In this document: positions 1 through 7,772 of the stretch, piece by piece | How positions within the stretch are numbered: position 1 is the first letter of the stretch | Layout: each line of letters opens with the position of its first letter | Source of the DNA: Staphylococcus roterodami | GTDB lineage: Bacteria; Bacillota; Bacilli; Staphylococcales; Staphylococcaceae | Length of the DNA stretch: 64,000 nucleotides | Assembly: GCA_022493055.1 (NCBI GenBank) | Contig: CP092781.1 | Location: forward strand, 744,001 to 808,000 | Direction: 5' to 3' | Notes under the pieces: generated by a model | Database searches by the model: none | Told to the model about the DNA's origin: nothing | What the model saw: the letters and a program-made list of their open reading frames with translations, nothing else | Program-made: the position numbers and the translations under genes

Positions 1-45
1 TACTTTGGCACAGACAAATCTTTAGAATATAAAGGATGGACATAG

Positions 46-1035
46 ATGAAAATTAGAGTTGTCATTCCTTGTTTTAATGAAGGGGAAGTCATTACACAAA
101 CACATCAACAATTAACTGAGATACTTGCACGAGATAGTCATGTAAAAGGTTATGATTATAATATGCTTTTTATAGATGATGGAAGCACTGATACTACAAT
201 TGATCAAATGCAACATCTGGCGTCTATAGATAGTCATGTTTGTTTCATTTCTTTTAGTAGAAATTTTGGGAAAGAAGCGGCTATGATAGCAGGATATCAA
301 CATAGTACGGATTTTGATGCTGTCATAATGATTGATTGTGATTTGCAACATCCACCTGAATATATTCCTAAAATGGTTGAAGGTTTTATGGAAGGTTATG
401 ATCAAGTAGTAGCAAAGCGTGATCGTAATGGCGAAAATTTAAGTCGTAAAACATTGAGCCATGTATATTATAAGTTAGTCAATTGCTTTGTTGAGGAAGT
501 GAAATTTGATGATGGTGTTGGCGATTTTAGGCTTTTGAGTCAAAGAGCTGTTAAATCTATTGCCTCACTTGAAGAATATAATCGATTTTCTAAAGGGTTA
601 TTTGAATGGATTGGTTATAATACCAAGGTATTTACGTATCAAAATGTTGAAAGACAAAAAGGTGAGTCTAAATGGTCATTTAAAAAATTATTTAATTATG
701 GCATTGATGGCTTAATTTCATTTAACAGTAAACCGCTCAGAATGATGATTTATTTAGGTTTGTTCATTTTTTCAATAAGCTTACTATATATCATTTATTT
801 GTTTGTAAATATTTTAATTTCAGGTGTTAATATTCCTGGGTATTTTTCAACTATTGCCCCCATTTTATTATTAGGTGGAATACAGTTAATTTCAATAGGT
901 GTCATTGGAGAATATATTGGTAGAATTTATTATGAAGTTAAAGCACGACCAAAATATATTATTCAAGCTACAAATTTATCTTTTGCAGAAGATAATAAGA
1001 AAGAAATACAAAAGATTTATTCTAAAAAGGCATAA
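46..1035 (+). CDS. csbB: CsbB-like membrane GT2 glycosyltransferase
   Basis: A 329-residue family 2 glycosyltransferase. The N-terminal GT-A domain shows the nucleotide-sugar site (DDGSTD near residues 44-49) and the metal/catalytic motif DCDLQHPPEY with aspartates at about 97 and 99. Two hydrophobic helices (about 230-260 and 265-290) anchor the C terminus. This is the DPM1/GtrB/CsbB architecture, which moves a sugar onto undecaprenyl phosphate on the cytoplasmic face. In S. aureus the gene next to saeS is csbB; with GtcA and YfhO it supplies GlcNAc for lipoteichoic acid glycosylation under salt stress. The start is supported by an AAAGGATGG ribosome site. Too little upstream sequence is present to look for the expected sigma-B promoter. 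It converges on saeS with a shared terminator. Confidence 0.85.
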   Translation: MKIRVVIPCFNEGEVITQTHQQLTEILARDSHVKGYDYNMLFIDDGSTDTTIDQMQHLASIDSHVCFISFSRNFGKEAAMIAGYQHSTDFDAVIMIDCDLQHPPEYIPKMVEGFMEGYDQVVAKRDRNGENLSRKTLSHVYYKLVNCFVEEVKFDDGVGDFRLLSQRAVKSIASLEEYNRFSKGLFEWIGYNTKVFTYQNVERQKGESKWSFKKLFNYGIDGLISFNSKPLRMMIYLGLFIFSISLLYIIYLFVNILISGVNIPGYFSTIAPILLLGGIQLISIGVIGEYIGRIYYEVKARPKYIIQATNLSFAEDNKKEIQKIYSKKA

Positions 1036-1066
1036 AAAAGAAGCTCTTAAATGGGAGCTTCTTTTT
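1035..1066. terminator. Bidirectional terminator between csbB and saeS
   Basis: A perfect 12-bp inverted repeat (AAAAAGAAGCTC / GAGCTTCTTTTT) with an 8-nt loop. It begins at the csbB stop codon and lies 35 bp past the saeS stop. A-tracts and T-tracts on both sides allow it to serve both convergent genes. Confidence 0.85.
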
Positions 1067-1101
1067 AGTCTTTGCATTTTCATTTATAAAAATAAATCGA
1101 A

Positions 1102-2157
1102 TTATGACGTAATGTCTAATTTGTGTAATGTTACAGTCATCGTAGTTCCTACATCTATATCACTGTTTACACTAATCTTTGCATTATTTTGTTGCGCAAG
1201 TTCATTAGCAATATATAAACCTAATCCAGAACCGCCCGTCTTAGTATTACGTGAATTTTCAACTCTAAATGTACGTTCAAATATACGGTCTTGTAGTTCT
1301 GGTAAAATACCAATGCCTTCATCACTAATTGCAATGTCAATGGTATCTTGTTCTTTATTCTCGCTAATATTAATGTCGATGCGACTACCAACATTTGAAA
1401 ATTTCAAAGCATTATCAAGTAAATTTGTTAATATACGCTCAAGTGGGGTACGATATTGATAAAATGCATCAATTTCACTACAGAAATTTACTTCTAATGT
1501 GCGATTTTCATGTTTCATTCGCTGTTCATATGGTTGTAATATCGATACAAGTAATTGGTCTAGTTGTATTAATTCTGGGGGATACGTTTTACCTGTATTT
1601 AAAGTGATAATATGAGTCATATCGTCGAATAACGTTGATAAGCGGTTGGCTTGTTTAATCAAAATGTCATATGACTCTTTAATTTCATGATCTTTTGTGA
1701 TAATACCATCACGTAAACCTTCAGAGTATGAAATGATACTGGCTAAAGGTGTTTTTAAATCATGGGCTAAATTTTGAATCAGTTCTGTTTTTTCTTGTTG
1801 TTCGGATTTAATTTGATTCATTTGTTGCGTAATTTCAGAAGCCATTTTATTAAAAGATTGATTTAATTCATAAATCTCTTTTGGTGAATTAAACGTTTTA
1901 TCATTGCTTGCGTAATTTCCATTAGCAAATTGCTTTGTTTTAATATTAAACTGCTTAATTTTTTGAATAAGCGGGTTAATAAAAATACTACATATTAACA
2001 AAGTTAAACAGCTTGTAATGATTGTCGTTAAGGTCAAAGTTAGTGTCATATGGCCATTAAACCACATTAAAATGTATGCAATTGCTAAAATAGTTGAAGT
2101 TAATAGTATACTCGATACGACGCCAATAATGATTTGACTTCTAATTGATAACACCAT
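1102..2157 (-). CDS. saeS: Sensor histidine kinase SaeS (wild-type L18 allele)
   Basis: SaeS (351 aa) senses neutrophil signals such as alpha-defensins and phosphorylates SaeR. It is an intramembrane-type sensor: two helices (about 9-30 and 40-60) are joined by a nine-residue extracytoplasmic linker containing W32 and N34. HAMP and HisKA regions follow, with the H-box NLAHDLKTP (His 132 by my count; usually cited as H131), then an HATPase_c domain with the N box and DEGIGI and GGSGLGL ATP-lid motifs. Residue 18 is leucine, the ordinary allele, not the proline that makes strain Newman constitutive. The ATG overlaps the saeR stop (TAATG) and is preceded by AAAGGAG, so the two are translationally coupled. 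Confidence 0.97.
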   Translation of the reverse strand: MVLSIRSQIIIGVVSSILLTSTILAIAYILMWFNGHMTLTLTLTTIITSCLTLLICSIFINPLIQKIKQFNIKTKQFANGNYASNDKTFNSPKEIYELNQSFNKMASEITQQMNQIKSEQQEKTELIQNLAHDLKTPLASIISYSEGLRDGIITKDHEIKESYDILIKQANRLSTLFDDMTHIITLNTGKTYPPELIQLDQLLVSILQPYEQRMKHENRTLEVNFCSEIDAFYQYRTPLERILTNLLDNALKFSNVGSRIDINISENKEQDTIDIAISDEGIGILPELQDRIFERTFRVENSRNTKTGGSGLGLYIANELAQQNNAKISVNSDIDVGTTMTVTLHKLDITS

Positions 2158-2843
2158 TATCGGCTCCTTTCAAATTTATATCCTAATCCCCATACAGTTG
2201 TGATGGTATAAGTTGTAAAGTTTTCCTTTTCTAATTTTTCTCTTATGCGATGAATATGCACATTTACGGTATTTGCATCTTCGTAATAATCATAACCCCA
2301 TACTTTTTCAAGTAATTCTGATTTTGAAATTACTTCATTTTCTCTTGAAGCTAAATACCACAATAATTCAAATTCTTTAATACGCATTGAGACTTCGTGA
2401 CCATTAACAGTCACCACTTTGCTTAAGTTAACAAGCGTAAGTTCATCAAATGCCAGTTGTTCAACTGGTTGATGATGATATTTTTTCATGCGTGTAAGTA
2501 AGTTATTTACACGTAAAACAAGTTCTCTTGGACTAAACGGTTTTTTGACATAGTCATCTGCACCAAGAGTCAATGCATAAATGGTGTCGTGTTCTTGTGT
2601 TTTGGCAGTTAAATAGATAAATGGTATATCTAATTTTTGCCTTTTCATTTCTTTGACAATGTCGTAACCATTAACTTCTGGCATCATGATGTCTAGCACC
2701 ATAATATCAATGTCATTTGATAATAAAGAAATAGCTTCTTTACCGCTAGTTGTTGTTGTTACTTTGTATCCTTCATATTCAAAATAGGTTTGACAAATGT
2801 CTACAATGTCTTGTTCATCATCCACGATCAGTAAGTGGGTCAT
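2157..2843 (-). CDS. saeR: Response regulator SaeR
   Basis: A 228-residue OmpR/PhoB-type regulator. The receiver domain (about 1-120) has the acidic pocket D8-D9, phospho-acceptor D51 in VLDIMMPE, and the conserved T/K switch residues (YLTAK, KKPF). The C-terminal winged helix (about 130-228) contains the DNA-contacting segment around [16 protein letters not shown]. SaeR activates haemolysins, coagulase and other exoproteins by binding GTTAA-N6-GTTAA; two copies lie upstream of saeP in this window. The ATG has an AGAGGTGA site. The gene begins inside the end of saeQ (26-bp overlap). A constitutive internal promoter (P3) is known inside saeQ in S. aureus; I did not map it here. Confidence 0.97.
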   Translation of the reverse strand: MTHLLIVDDEQDIVDICQTYFEYEGYKVTTTTSGKEAISLLSNDIDIMVLDIMMPEVNGYDIVKEMKRQKLDIPFIYLTAKTQEHDTIYALTLGADDYVKKPFSPRELVLRVNNLLTRMKKYHHQPVEQLAFDELTLVNLSKVVTVNGHEVSMRIKEFELLWYLASRENEVISKSELLEKVWGYDYYEDANTVNVHIHRIREKLEKENFTTYTITTVWGLGYKFERSR

Positions 2844-3291
2844 CTATTTTTTCACCTCTGTTCTTACGACCTCTAAAGTAATTAATGATTTCTTTAAGTG
2901 AAATCTGTTTTAACAATGAATGGCTCATTAATAAAAGGATAAAGAAAGTTAATTGAAGAGGGTACGTAAATATCATATCTGCTAAGATATAATTTATCAT
3001 AACAAAGGCTCCAAAGAAACTAGCAGTATATGCAAATACTCCAAAAATTAAACCTAAACCAATTGCAAGTTCTCCAATAGGAACAATAATATCAAATAAT
3101 GACGTCGTATGCGCAACTACATTTGCGAAAAACCATTTATACCATTCAGGTGAATCAGTATTGTTTGCAATTACTGGTACTAAGCCTTTTAGCGTGAAAC
3201 CGCCTGTTAATTTTTCATAACCTTGCATTAACATGACAATACCAGAACCAACACGAATGATAAATGTAACGAGTAGCAATAATTTATTCAT
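2818..3291 (-). CDS. saeQ: DoxX-like membrane protein SaeQ
   Basis: A 157-residue DoxX-family protein with about four transmembrane helices. In S. aureus SaeQ forms a complex with SaeP and SaeS that switches on SaeS phosphatase activity and returns the system to baseline. I chose the ATG at 3291 over a GTG nine bases upstream: the purine-rich GAAAG lies a usable distance from the ATG but only about three bases from the GTG, and 157 aa is the usual length. It overlaps saeR by 26 bp, consistent with saeQRS being one transcript. A strong terminator sits between it and saeP. Confidence 0.92.
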   Translation of the reverse strand: MNKLLLLVTFIIRVGSGIVMLMQGYEKLTGGFTLKGLVPVIANNTDSPEWYKWFFANVVAHTTSLFDIIVPIGELAIGLGLIFGVFAYTASFFGAFVMINYILADMIFTYPLQLTFFILLLMSHSLLKQISLKEIINYFRGRKNRGEKIDDPLTDRG

Positions 3292-3497
3292 GATGTTCAC
3301 ATTCTTTCTATTTTTTGTGTTAATAATTTATATAAACATAAGATTGAGCAACATAGGCTAAATTGTAGTGTCATGTGAACATGAAGTGGTTGAGCTCATG
3401 GTTGTTATAAGCCAATTAAACCTCAAGCTCTAAAAAGTGTGCCTTCTGTGCTATAAATTCTTATGGGATTGAATTATTTTGTATATATGTTAAAAAA

Positions 3498-3548
3498 GGA
3501 AAGTATGATTTCTACGAGCTAGGGGGGCTGTGAAATCATACGCTTTCC
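3498..3548 (-). terminator. Internal terminator between saeP and saeQ
   Basis: On the minus strand a long stem (GGAAAG-CG-TATGATTTC pairing with GAAATCATA-CTTTCC) encloses a C-rich loop and is followed directly by TTTTTTA. It lies about 90 nt past the saeP stop and 200 nt before saeQ. It would produce the short saeP-only transcript known in S. aureus, with read-through giving the full saePQRS message. Confidence 0.8.
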
Positions 3549-3639
3549 GTTGAGTAATGTGTGTAATGTATATTTTAAAAGTTAGTAATGTAATAGTATG
3601 ATGTTATGATTTTAATAAAATGTGTAACTCAGAAATTGA

Positions 3640-4080
3640 TTATTTTAATTTAGCGCCACCAAAGATAACGTGTGCTTTTTTACAATAAATTGTAACTTCA
3701 TCGTATTTACTTAAATCAACATTTTTAAGATCAAATGTTTGTTTTTCTTTATCGTAGTCTACCATTGCGATTTCTTTACCATTTTTTATGTCGCCATTTT
3801 TAGTTAGGTAAACGTATAAATCAGGACCTTTAGATGATTTGTAGTTAGTAAGCATTAATTTACCATTTTTAATTTCAGCTTTACCTTCAACAGTTTCACC
3901 ATTTTTAGAACTAAATGTACCTGTTAGGTGTTTTGTTTTATCAGTTTTAACGTTGCTGTCTTCTGATTTTGTCTTTTGTTCAGTTTTATTACCTTGATCC
4001 TGTGAATTAGAATTACCACAAGCGCCTAAAGTTAATACAGCTGCAACAGCGCCAACTGCTAAAAAATATTTTGTATTCAT
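3640..4080 (-). CDS. saeP: Lipoprotein SaeP (DM13-like)
   Basis: A 146-residue lipoprotein. A signal peptide ends in a lipobox LGAC with the lipidated cysteine at residue 21, followed by a short polar linker rich in N, Q, K and E. The C-terminal 100 residues form a DM13-like domain (PDLYVYLTKNG and VTIYCKKAHVIFGGA). SaeP acts outside the membrane with SaeQ to induce SaeS phosphatase activity, and is the first gene under the autoregulated P1 promoter. The ATG follows GAGGAG. In S. aureus extracellular SaeP also binds host ligands and affects biofilm; nothing in the sequence alone shows this. Confidence 0.92.
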   Translation of the reverse strand: MNTKYFLAVGAVAAVLTLGACGNSNSQDQGNKTEQKTKSEDSNVKTDKTKHLTGTFSSKNGETVEGKAEIKNGKLMLTNYKSSKGPDLYVYLTKNGDIKNGKEIAMVDYDKEKQTFDLKNVDLSKYDEVTIYCKKAHVIFGGAKLK

Positions 4081-4131
4081 GCTAACTCCTCATTTCTTCA
4101 ATTTGATAAGTTAAGTTTAAAATGAAGGCAA

Positions 4132-4179
4132 ATAATATGCCATTAACTAATTCTTAACTTCGTTTAAATATCGCTTAAC
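4132..4179 (-). promoter_or_regulatory. sae P1 promoter with two SaeR boxes
   Basis: On the minus strand there is a perfect SaeR repeat GTTAA-N6-GTTAA (4143-4158) and a one-mismatch copy GTTAA-N6-TTTAA (4164-4179). A TATTAT -10 lies at 4132-4137, so the perfect box covers the -35 position, as expected for an activator-dependent promoter. A weak CodY-like half palindrome (4195-4209, 11 of 15 matches) lies further upstream. Confidence 0.85.
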
Positions 4180-4282
4180 TAATATTGAAGAAAGAATAAT
4201 TTGAAAATGTAAATATTTGTCTGATTTAAATAAATGGGTTGTTGGAAAGATGATAGGTATAAATCAACTTAAAATAGAAAAT

Positions 4283-4324
4283 AAAAAACACTACTGATTC
4301 AGCATTAAATCAGTAGTGTTTTTT
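4283..4324 (-). terminator. Terminator of the 194-aa membrane protein gene
   Basis: A perfect 17-bp inverted repeat (arms 4283-4299 and 4308-4324) with an 8-nt loop and T/A runs at both ends. It sits 11 bp past the stop of the membrane gene and also separates it from the sae P1 promoter. Confidence 0.85.
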
Positions 4325-4335
4325 AGCGTTTTAAT

Positions 4336-4920
4336 TTAAAATTTGTACACCTTTTGCCATAACAAGAATAATAAGAAAATTATATAAACGATTAAATATA
4401 AGTACCAATATGGCGTTAAGACCATCATAACGATAAATGATATGTTAATGATAATAAGTCCTTTAATCATTAGTCGTTTAATTTTTTTATTATTTTCAGC
4501 ATCATTATCTAAATTATTGAAAGTTGCAGTAAACAACATGATACCACCGACAATGAAAATGGCAGGGGCTAAAAACGGTATAGACATATATATAGATTGT
4601 GTACTTGAGAAGTCTGTGACACGTTGTGTTAAGCTGACAACAATCGTTAATATAATGGCAATAAATTTTTGATCTGTAATATATACAGGTTTTAATTTTT
4701 TATCGATATAAATCTGTAGTATCGTCCAAATGATAAACATAGTTATAGTACATATTGTAATGAAATTATATTTATCAATAATGAATGTATTTATAATGGC
4801 ATTGACTGTGATAGACAACAACATAGCACTTAATGATAATTGTTGCATTCGATGCCGATATAAATTAAATCCAGTAATAAGTATGACGATAGCAATATTA
4901 ATTAATATATATACAATCAT
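4336..4920 (-). CDS. Uncharacterised multi-pass membrane protein
   Basis: A 194-residue, strongly hydrophobic protein with about six predicted membrane helices and a short polar stretch (NLDNDAENNKKIKRL) between helices 4 and 5. I recognise no family or catalytic motif. The start at 4920 is preferred because AGGAG lies six bases upstream; a start nine codons earlier would put that ribosome site inside the gene. It lies between queE and saeP, on the same strand, with its own terminator. The equivalent S. aureus gene next to sae is also annotated as hypothetical. A role cannot be assigned from sequence. Confidence 0.75.
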   Translation of the reverse strand: MIVYILINIAIVILITGFNLYRHRMQQLSLSAMLLSITVNAIINTFIIDKYNFITICTITMFIIWTILQIYIDKKLKPVYITDQKFIAIILTIVVSLTQRVTDFSSTQSIYMSIPFLAPAIFIVGGIMLFTATFNNLDNDAENNKKIKRLMIKGLIIINISFIVMMVLTPYWYLYLIVYIIFLLFLLWQKVYKF

Positions 4921-5018
4921 GATGGACTCCTGTTCGTTATACTTCAATCAACTATTATATCAATTAATATTTTGTTATTCATTAGATACGACTTATAAAA
5001 AGAAAAATCAGCTAATAT

Positions 5019-5732
5019 TTATACACCTTTTTTATTGCTCCATAGTAAAGTGTGTAACTGTGGCAACACATAAACATGATTCATATCACTACTTTGCATA
5101 ACTAAATCTACTAATTGTTCGTAGCGTTCTAATAATTTAGCAGTATGATTATCGACACTTTCAGACAAGTAAGGATTACCAACTTGTAAATAAAAGGGGA
5201 TATCAGGGTAACGATGATGAATCATTTTTGCGAATTCATAATCATTATCATCAAATACAACCACTTTTAAATTCAATGAAGATGGTACGCATTGTTTGAT
5301 AACTTCATCTAATTTAATTAAATCAGGTGTCATTGAAGAACTTGGCGGTTTTGGACTTATCGTTAAATCATCAATTTGAGTCATCCAAGGTTGAAATTTA
5401 CTTCCTTGTGTTTCTAATGCACTATAAATACCTTTATCTTGAAATAAATCAACTAATTCTTGAATACCTTTAATTAATGCTGGATTGCCGCCAGAAATAG
5501 TGACATGGTTAAATTGTTCGCCACCGATACGCCTTAATTCATCATATATTTCTTCTGCGGTCATAAGTTTTATATCGCCTTTTGCACTACCGTCCCATGT
5601 GAATGCTGAATCGCACCAGCTACAACGATAATCACAGCCAGCAGTTCTTACAAACATCGTTTTCCTACCAATTACACGACCTTCGCCTTGTATTGTTGGG
5701 CCAAATATTTCAAGTACAGGAATCTTTGCCAT
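5019..5732 (-). CDS. queE: 7-carboxy-7-deazaguanine synthase QueE
   Basis: A 237-residue radical-SAM enzyme that converts 6-carboxytetrahydropterin to 7-carboxy-7-deazaguanine, the second committed step to preQ0 and queuosine. The cluster-binding motif C33-X3-C37-X2-C40 (GCDYRCSWCDS) is intact. The N-terminal EIFGPTIQGEG signature and the SAM-binding TISGGNPAL segment are also present. It is the last gene of queC-queD-queE, three bases after queD. The AAAGGAG site overlaps the end of queD, suggesting coupled translation. Expression should be controlled by the preQ1 riboswitch upstream of queC. Confidence 0.95.
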   Translation of the reverse strand: MAKIPVLEIFGPTIQGEGRVIGRKTMFVRTAGCDYRCSWCDSAFTWDGSAKGDIKLMTAEEIYDELRRIGGEQFNHVTISGGNPALIKGIQELVDLFQDKGIYSALETQGSKFQPWMTQIDDLTISPKPPSSSMTPDLIKLDEVIKQCVPSSLNLKVVVFDDNDYEFAKMIHHRYPDIPFYLQVGNPYLSESVDNHTAKLLERYEQLVDLVMQSSDMNHVYVLPQLHTLLWSNKKGV

Positions 5733-5735
5733 GGA

Positions 5736-6155
5736 TTACACCTGCTCCTTTGGTCTATATACAACATAACTAGTAGGTGTTTCTCTTACAAACACTTGAA
5801 TACATTTAGGTTGATGCTCAAGTATATCTAAATTTTCTTTTACAATTTGATAAATCGTTTCAGCAACAATTTCTGTTGAAGGTATTTTATTTTTAAAAGC
5901 TGGTAAGTTATTTAATAATTGATGATCAAATTTACCATGTATCATCTTCTTTAAATGACTAAAGTTTACTAAAAAACCTGTATCATCAAGTTTATCACCA
6001 ACAATTGTCAAATTAACAAAGTAAGTATGGCCGTGAACATTTTGACAAATACCAGCTTCTTCACATGGAATGTGATGCGCCGCCGAAAAATTGAAGTCTT
6101 TGTTTAATTCGAACTGGTATGGATGAGTTGTACTTGGATATATTTGTTGTAACAT
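5736..6155 (-). CDS. queD: 6-carboxytetrahydropterin synthase QueD
   Basis: A 139-residue member of the PTPS/QueD family, which makes 6-carboxy-5,6,7,8-tetrahydropterin from dihydroneopterin triphosphate. The zinc-binding histidines are seen in FSAAHHIP and VHGHTYFV, and the catalytic cysteine in AGICQNVHGH. The C-terminal RETPTSYVVY contains the expected pterin-binding region. The ATG at 6155 follows AAAGGAG with nine bases spacing; a longer reading would need a TTG start overlapping that site. It begins one base after the queC stop. Confidence 0.94.
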   Translation of the reverse strand: MLQQIYPSTTHPYQFELNKDFNFSAAHHIPCEEAGICQNVHGHTYFVNLTIVGDKLDDTGFLVNFSHLKKMIHGKFDHQLLNNLPAFKNKIPSTEIVAETIYQIVKENLDILEHQPKCIQVFVRETPTSYVVYRPKEQV

Positions 6156-6156
6156 T

Positions 6157-6825
6157 TTAAAGCACTCCTTTACTTTCAAGATATTGATTTAATCCACGTT
6201 GACGTAATTGACATGCTGGACATTCACCACAGCCATCACCAACGATACCGTTGTAACAAGTTAATGTATTGGTACGGATATAATCTAAAACACCAAGCTC
6301 GTCACTTAACTGCCAAGTCTCTGCTTTGTTTAACCACATTAATGGGGTATGAATGACAAAATCTTTATCCATAGCTAAACTTAAAGTCACGTTCATTGAT
6401 TTTATAAAACTATCACGACAATCTGGGTAACCTGAAAAATCAGTTTCGCAAACACCAGTAATAATATGTTTTGCACCAATTTGATATGCAAGGGCGCCTG
6501 CAAATGATAAGAAAAGTAAATTTCTTGCTGGTACAAAAGTATTAGGTATGCCATCTTCGTTGTTAGTGATTTCCATATCATGTTGAGTTAAGGCGTTAGG
6601 AGTGAGTTGAGATAATAATGACATATCTAAAACGTGATGTTTCATTCCTTGTTCATTTGCAATTTGTTTTGCTACTTCAATTTCAGTATCATGTCTTTGT
6701 CCGTAATTGAATGTCACGAGCTCTACATCTTTAAAATGCTTTTTTGCATAAAATAGACATGTAGTACTGTCTTGACCACCACTAAAGACAACGATTGCTT
6801 TTTCATTATTTAATACGCTTTCCAT
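6157..6825 (-). CDS. queC: 7-cyano-7-deazaguanine synthase QueC
   Basis: A 222-residue ATP-dependent enzyme that turns 7-carboxy-7-deazaguanine into preQ0. It has the PP-loop SGGQDST (about 15-21) and a C-terminal zinc site with four cysteines (C-X8-C-X2-C-X2-C, in [16 protein letters not shown]). The ATG at 6825 gives the usual length; a start at 6846 would place the AGGAG inside the gene. First gene of the queCDE operon, behind a preQ1-I riboswitch. The pathway's last step, QueF, is encoded 20 kb away in this window. Confidence 0.95.
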   Translation of the reverse strand: MESVLNNEKAIVVFSGGQDSTTCLFYAKKHFKDVELVTFNYGQRHDTEIEVAKQIANEQGMKHHVLDMSLLSQLTPNALTQHDMEITNNEDGIPNTFVPARNLLFLSFAGALAYQIGAKHIITGVCETDFSGYPDCRDSFIKSMNVTLSLAMDKDFVIHTPLMWLNKAETWQLSDELGVLDYIRTNTLTCYNGIVGDGCGECPACQLRQRGLNQYLESKGVL

Positions 6826-6904
6826 TATTATAATCGCTCCTATCATTTGTAAAATTAATAGAGAGGTTAATGACGTTGATAAGCTTCTTTTTAATTAATA
6901 AAAT

Positions 6905-6934
6905 AAAAAAAGCCTATCTCCATAAAAGATAGAC
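6905..6934 (-). terminator. Riboswitch-controlled terminator upstream of queC
   Basis: On the minus strand GTCTATCT pairs with AGATAGGC around a 7-nt loop and is followed by TTTTTTT. It lies about 70 nt after the preQ1 aptamer and 80 nt before the queC start. Its 5' arm begins GTCTA, complementary to TAGAC at the aptamer's 3' edge (7001-7005). Confidence 0.85.
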
Positions 6935-7002
6935 GAAAGAAATGGGTTGCTCATATAATATAATTTATAAGGCATACCAACAGAAGTTTGAAATTTCAGT
7001 GT

Positions 7003-7038
7003 CTAGTTTTTTATAGAGGGTTTCAGCTAGGAACCTCT
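7003..7038 (-). ncRNA. preQ1-I riboswitch aptamer
   Basis: The minus strand carries the compact class I preQ1 aptamer. P1 is AGAGG (7034-7038) pairing with CCTCT within CCCTCT (7015-7020). The loop is CCTAGCTGAAA and the tail ATAAAAAACTAG carries the A-rich strand and the CTA that forms the pseudoknot with the loop. It sits in the queCDE leader, where ligand binding should lower expression by favouring the downstream terminator. Confidence 0.93.
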
Positions 7039-7062
7039 GATATTAATTTATGTACGAAGATT

Positions 7063-7091
7063 AGAATAAACCATATAGTAGTTAAAATCAA
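7063..7091 (-). promoter_or_regulatory. Promoter of the queCDE operon
   Basis: On the minus strand TTGATT (7086-7091) and TATTCT (7063-7068) are separated by exactly 17 bp. Transcription would start about 15-20 bases upstream of the preQ1 aptamer, as expected for a leader riboswitch. Confidence 0.65.
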
Positions 7092-7178
7092 GGTCAGTAA
7101 AGTGACAATGCTACTAATGTTGAAGATACAAGAATAATATATTACAAATAAATAACATAATTAGAACGGGAGTTTAAT

Positions 7179-7772
7179 ATGATTCTAGTCATAGATAACA
7201 ATGATTCATTTACATATAACTTAATAGACTATATTAAGATACAAACAAAATTACCGGTTGAGGTTATAGGTATTGATTCACTTGTGATTGAACAGGTGAT
7301 TAATTTATCGCCACAAGCTATCGTCATTTCACCTGGACCTGGTAAACCAGATGACTATCCTTTACTTTATAAAGTAATAAAATATTTTCATAAACAGATT
7401 CCAATTTTAGGTGTGTGTCTAGGCTTTCAATGTATCGTTTCATTTTTTGGAGGAAGAATAATACATAGCCATCGACCTGTACATGGGCATACAACACAAT
7501 TGCAACATTTAGGCGTCGGTATTTTTGAAGATATTCCACAAAATTTTAATGTTATGCGTTATCATTCATTAATTGCTGAGCAACAATCGTTCCCAAAATG
7601 TTTAACTATAACTGCCACAAATGATGAGAACATCATTATGGGGTTAGAACATCAATCATACCCAATGTATGGTGTGCAATATCATCCCGAGTCTATATTG
7701 AGTGAATATGGTTATAAGCAAATTGAATTATTTTTAGCAAAGGTGTGTGAAAATAATGAAAATAGAATTTAA
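7179..7772 (+). CDS. pabA: Aminodeoxychorismate synthase, glutaminase subunit PabA
   Basis: A 197-residue class I glutamine amidotransferase that supplies ammonia to PabB for 4-amino-4-deoxychorismate. The catalytic triad is visible: nucleophile C80 in LGVCLGFQ, and His and Glu in QYHPES near residues 172-174. The oxyanion loop SPGPGKPDD is present. Family members can serve either tryptophan or folate synthesis; the adjoining pabB and pabC make folate the likely role. The ATG follows GGGAGTT. It overlaps pabB by 17 bp. Confidence 0.92.
   Translation: MILVIDNNDSFTYNLIDYIKIQTKLPVEVIGIDSLVIEQVINLSPQAIVISPGPGKPDDYPLLYKVIKYFHKQIPILGVCLGFQCIVSFFGGRIIHSHRPVHGHTTQLQHLGVGIFEDIPQNFNVMRYHSLIAEQQSFPKCLTITATNDENIIMGLEHQSYPMYGVQYHPESILSEYGYKQIELFLAKVCENNENRI

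Noticed and set aside
899..1459. 186-codon open frame overlapping the end of csbB and antisense to saeS
   Set aside because: No ribosome site, no recognisable family, and it runs through the shared terminator; codon pattern is the shadow of saeS.
4730..5101. 123-codon plus-strand frame across the membrane gene and queE ends
   Set aside because: Spans two good minus-strand genes and lacks a ribosome site.
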